Shown: positions 61,719 to 64,000 of the stretch, piece by piece | Layout of the letters: the number at the start of each line of letters is the position of its first letter | Numbering within the stretch: the first letter of the stretch is position 1 | NCBI RefSeq assembly: GCF_000429005.1 | Contig: NZ_AUBA01000018.1 | Span: 1-64,000, forward strand | DNA: 64,000 bases | Direction of reading: 5' to 3' | Source of the DNA: Novosphingobium acidiphilum DSM 19966 | GTDB taxonomy: Bacteria; Pseudomonadota; Alphaproteobacteria; Sphingomonadales; Sphingomonadaceae | Made by a program: the position numbers and the translations under genes | Notes under the pieces: generated by a model | What the model saw: only the letters and a program-made list of their open reading frames with translations | Database searches by the model: none | What the model was told of the DNA's origin: nothing

Positions 61719-62858
61719 TTGGCCAAACCTGTCCGGCCGCGCGCCCCCAGAGCCGCACCCGCCAAAACCGTAGCGGCCCCGGCCGCTGCGACCCCAGCGA
61801 TCATCGCCCCCGAAACGATGGCCGGCGAAGACGATGCGGTGTTTGCGCTGCGCAGCCTGCAACAGGCGCATGCCAACAACAAACGCTATGACGCCAGCGA
61901 TGCCGAGCTGCTGCATTTCTACGAGCAGATGGTGCTGATCCGCCGCTTCGAGGAACGCGCAGGGCAGCTTTACGGGCTGGGCCTGATCGGCGGGTTCTGC
62001 CATTTGTACATCGGGCAGGAAGCTGTCGCCGTTGGCGTGCAGTCGGCGCTTCAGGCCGGGCATGACAGCGTGATCACCGGATATCGCGATCATGGACACA
62101 TGCTGGCCTATGGCATCGATCCGCGCGTGATCATGGCCGAGCTGACCGGGCGTGCCGCGGGTATTTCGCGCGGCAAGGGCGGATCGATGCACATGTTTTC
62201 GACCGAGCACAAATTCTTCGGCGGCCACGGTATTGTCGGCGCACAGGTCTCGCTTGGCGCGGGTCTGGCGTTCGGTCACAAGTACCGCGACGATGGCGGT
62301 GTGTGCGTCGCCTATTTCGGCGACGGCGCGGCCAACCAGGGCCAGGTCTACGAAACCTTCAACATGGCCGCGCTGTGGAAACTGCCGATCGTGTTCGTGG
62401 TGGAAAACAACGGCTATGCGATGGGCACCGCGGTCAAGCGCGGGTCGGCAGAAACGCACTTCTATCGCCGTGGTACCGGGTTCCGCATTCCCGGCATGGA
62501 TGTGAACGGGATGGACGTGCTCGAAGTGCGCCAGGCCACCGAAGTCGCGCTCGACTATGTGCGTGCCGGCAATGGCCCGGTGCTGATGGAACTGAACACC
62601 TATCGCTATCGTGGCCATTCGATGTCCGACCCGGCCAAATACCGCAGTCGCGAAGAAGTGCAGGACATGCGCGACAAGCACGATCCGATCGAAGCCGCCA
62701 AACAGGAACTGCTGCGTCGCGGCGTGACCGAAGAGGCGATGAAGGACATCGACAAGAAAATCCGCGCGACTGTGGCAGAAGCCGCCGACTTTGCGGAAAA
62801 TTCGCCCGAACCGGCCGTGGCCGAGCTGTACACCGACGTGCTGGTGGGGACCTACTGA
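61719..62858 (+). CDS. pdhA: Pyruvate dehydrogenase E1 component, alpha subunit
   Basis: Thiamine-diphosphate-dependent oxidative decarboxylation of pyruvate, first step of acetyl-CoA formation. 379 residues from a TTG at 61719 (AAAGGGA ahead); an ATG at 61659 would add 20 residues of poor sequence. An Ala/Pro-rich leader of about 40 residues is followed by the E1 alpha core: GGFCHLYIGQEAVAVG, YRDHGHMLAYG, GKGGSMHMFS and the ThDP motif GDGAANQGQVYETFNMA to VVENNGYAMGT. Followed by pdhB 1 bp later. Confidence 0.95.
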   Translation: MAKPVRPRAPRAAPAKTVAAPAAATPAIIAPETMAGEDDAVFALRSLQQAHANNKRYDASDAELLHFYEQMVLIRRFEERAGQLYGLGLIGGFCHLYIGQEAVAVGVQSALQAGHDSVITGYRDHGHMLAYGIDPRVIMAELTGRAAGISRGKGGSMHMFSTEHKFFGGHGIVGAQVSLGAGLAFGHKYRDDGGVCVAYFGDGAANQGQVYETFNMAALWKLPIVFVVENNGYAMGTAVKRGSAETHFYRRGTGFRIPGMDVNGMDVLEVRQATEVALDYVRAGNGPVLMELNTYRYRGHSMSDPAKYRSREEVQDMRDKHDPIEAAKQELLRRGVTEEAMKDIDKKIRATVAEAADFAENSPEPAVAELYTDVLVGTY

Positions 62859-62859
62859 C

Positions 62860-63549
62860 ATGGCGATCGATCTGAAAATGCCCGCGCTTTCCCCGACCAT
62901 GGAGGAAGGCACGCTTGCCAAATGGCTGGTCAAACCCGGCGACCAGGTGAAATCGGGTGACATTCTGGCCGAGATCGAAACGGACAAGGCCACGATGGAA
63001 TTCGAAGCCGTCGACGAAGGCACCGTTGGTGCGTTGCTGGTGGCCGAAGGAACCGAAGGGGTTAAGGTCGGCACCGTGATTGCCACGCTGTCGGGCGATG
63101 ACGAAGCCGAAATTCCTGCCGCTGCGCCGCAGCCCGTGGCGGCCCCTGCGCCGGTGGCGCCGGCACCCGCGCCGGTCAACGCTGCGCCTGCAGCGATTGT
63201 CGATGTGCCGGCCGGGACTGCAATGGTTTCGACCACCGTGCGCGAAGCCTTGCGCGATGCCATGGCCGAAGAAATGCGCGCCGATGACCGCGTGTTCGTG
63301 ATGGGCGAGGAAGTCGCCGAATACCAGGGCGCCTACAAGGTAACGCAAGGCCTGCTCGAAGAGTTCGGCGCGCGCCGCGTAATCGACACACCGATTACCG
63401 AATACGGCTTTGCCGGCATCGGCACCGGCGCCGCGATGGGTGGGCTGCGCCCGATCGTCGAATTCATGACGTTCAACTTCGCCATGCAGGCGATCGATCA
63501 CATCATCAATTCGGCAGCCAAGACCAATTACCCGATCTTGACCAGGTAA
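62860..63549 (+). pseudogene. pdhB: Pyruvate dehydrogenase E1 beta subunit, truncated at a sequence junction
   Basis: Residues 1-80 form a lipoyl domain (MPALSPTMEEGTLAKWLVK; lipoyl Lys in EIETDKATMEFE), then an Ala/Pro linker and the start of the E1 beta domain (STTVREALRDAMAEEM, VFVMGEEVAEYQGAYKVTQG, TPITEYGFAGIGTGAAMGG). An E1 beta with an N-terminal lipoyl domain is normal in alphaproteobacteria. After NFAMQAIDHIINSAAKTNY (ending 63531), the expected continuation (MSGGQ...) is replaced by PILTR and a stop. About half of the usual 450-480 residues is missing. From 63532 on the sequence belongs to another gene on the other strand. Confidence 0.9.
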
Positions 63550-63656
63550 GACAAGCCGTTGCGGGCAGCAAAGATCGATTCGGCTGCAATGCTGCCTTGC
63601 GACAGCCCCTCCGCCTCGAACTCTCCCTTGAGTGCAGCAATTCTCGATAAATTCAT
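63528..63656 (-). pseudogene. Start of an aldolase/citrate-lyase-like gene, cut at the junction
   Basis: 42 residues from the ATG at 63656 (GGAG six bases ahead): MNLSRIAALKGEFEAEGL, then SIAAESIFAARNGLSYLVKIG. It resembles the beginning of HpcH/HpaI-type aldolase proteins found next to rfbH in polysaccharide loci, where KIGG would continue. Here the frame meets a stop made of pdhB sequence. The cut falls at the same point where pdhB is cut. The gene follows the rfbH end by 64 bp on the same strand. Confidence 0.6.
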
Positions 63657-63720
63657 TGGCTACTCCGGGCCAGCTTCAGGTTTTTCGCCCGTTTTCCGTA
63701 TAAACGTTCAGGCGATGGGC

Positions 63721-64000
63721 TTATCGCCTGCCTGCCACGAAACCAGCGATTTCTTCGACAATGTAGGCAAGATGATCATCAGTCAGTCCAGGATAGACGC
63801 CGATCCAGAACGTGTTGGTCGTAACCAGGTCGGCGTTGGCCAGGTCGCCAACGGTTCGGACATTACGCCCCTTCATATATGGCTGATGCAAAAGATTTCC
63901 GCCGAATAGCAGCCGCGTGCCGATTTGTTTTTCGTTGAGATACTGGACCAGGTCTTCGCGATTGATCCCGCTTTCGGGACGGATGGTCAGCGGAAAGCCA
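63721..64000 (-). CDS. rfbH: RfbH-like lipopolysaccharide biosynthesis aminotransferase-fold enzyme, C-terminal part
   Basis: 93 residues to a TAA at 63721-63723, running off the window edge. IGTRLLFGGNLLHQPYMKG, RTVGDLANADLVTTNTFWIG and VYPGLTDDHLAYIVEE match the C-terminus of RfbH, the PLP/iron-sulfur CDP-4-keto-6-deoxyglucose 3-dehydrase of dideoxysugar synthesis (DegT/DnrJ family). The N-terminus is outside the window. It marks an O-antigen or surface polysaccharide locus to the right. Confidence 0.85.
   Translation of the reverse strand, partial: GFPLTIRPESGINREDLVQYLNEKQIGTRLLFGGNLLHQPYMKGRNVRTVGDLANADLVTTNTFWIGVYPGLTDDHLAYIVEEIAGFVAGRR

Noticed and set aside
62860..63100. Lipoyl domain at the start of pdhB taken as an E2-E1 fusion artefact
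   Set aside because: An N-terminal lipoyl domain on E1 beta is normal in alphaproteobacteria; only the break at 63531 is abnormal.

Overview
The window looks like chromosomal DNA of a GC-rich, aerobic, carotenoid-making alphaproteobacterium, most probably a member of Sphingomonadales (Novosphingobium/Erythrobacter-like). The evidence is a crtY-crtI-crtB cluster, a CcrM-type DNA methyltransferase, a split gcvPA/gcvPB glycine cleavage system behind a tandem glycine riboswitch, a tiny aa3-oxidase subunit IV gene in front of pntA-pntAB-pntB, and a complete Entner-Doudoroff operon. No taxonomic search was possible, so the assignment is inference from gene content and order.

Layout, left to right. 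Positions 1-400 hold the tail of an IS256-family transposase and a perfect hairpin. 417-6164 carry a membrane protein, a DUF707-like protein, a methyltransferase, and the era-rnc-lepB block. 6361-11098 carry pgi, glutathione reductase and two SDR genes. 11304-13250 is a compact fluoride-resistance unit: riboswitch, CLC-F antiporter and a DUF190 protein. 13482-19336 is a leftward block with crtY, crtI, a LOG-family gene, crtB, a cytochrome b561-like protein and a sulfite-oxidase-fold lipoprotein. 19600-24378 hold a flavin monooxygenase, a small secreted protein, dapD and neighbours, and rnhB. 24698-28497 hold ccrM behind a dense group of its own GANTC target sites, folP and an NtrC-like regulator. 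28725-33570 hold the oxidase subunit IV gene, the transhydrogenase genes, dgt and an NAD-binding protein. 33604-38291 is the glycine cleavage operon. 38368-46658 hold an acyl-CoA ligase, an S9 peptidase, an EamA transporter, cpaF, a GT-C-like membrane protein and an HNH-like protein. 46790-51658 is zwf-pgl-edd-glk. 51728-54527 hold a PaaG-like crotonase and small genes. 54627-60407 run aroB, aroK, two envelope genes, xerD and accA. 60427-63549 hold a Flp pilin, a NUDIX hydrolase, two identical tRNA-Arg genes, and pdhA plus a truncated pdhB. 63528-64000 hold pieces of a polysaccharide locus (aldolase start, rfbH end) in the opposite direction.

The most notable signals are regulatory or structural rather than a single new protein system. 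They are: six GANTC sites, two of them in a 10-bp inverted repeat, packed in front of the gene for the enzyme that methylates them; a shared 16-bp element TTAATCAT(C/T)(T/C)GGTTAA in front of two acyl-CoA genes 13 kb apart; clustered GCATA-N2-TATGC operators in front of zwf with a similar inverted repeat in front of pgi; and an abrupt junction near 63531 where pdhB and an oppositely oriented aldolase gene are both cut at the same base. That junction means either a real rearrangement or a chimeric assembly.

Most genes are packed in operons with 1-10 bp overlaps, so long non-coding stretches are few, and each is described in the list.
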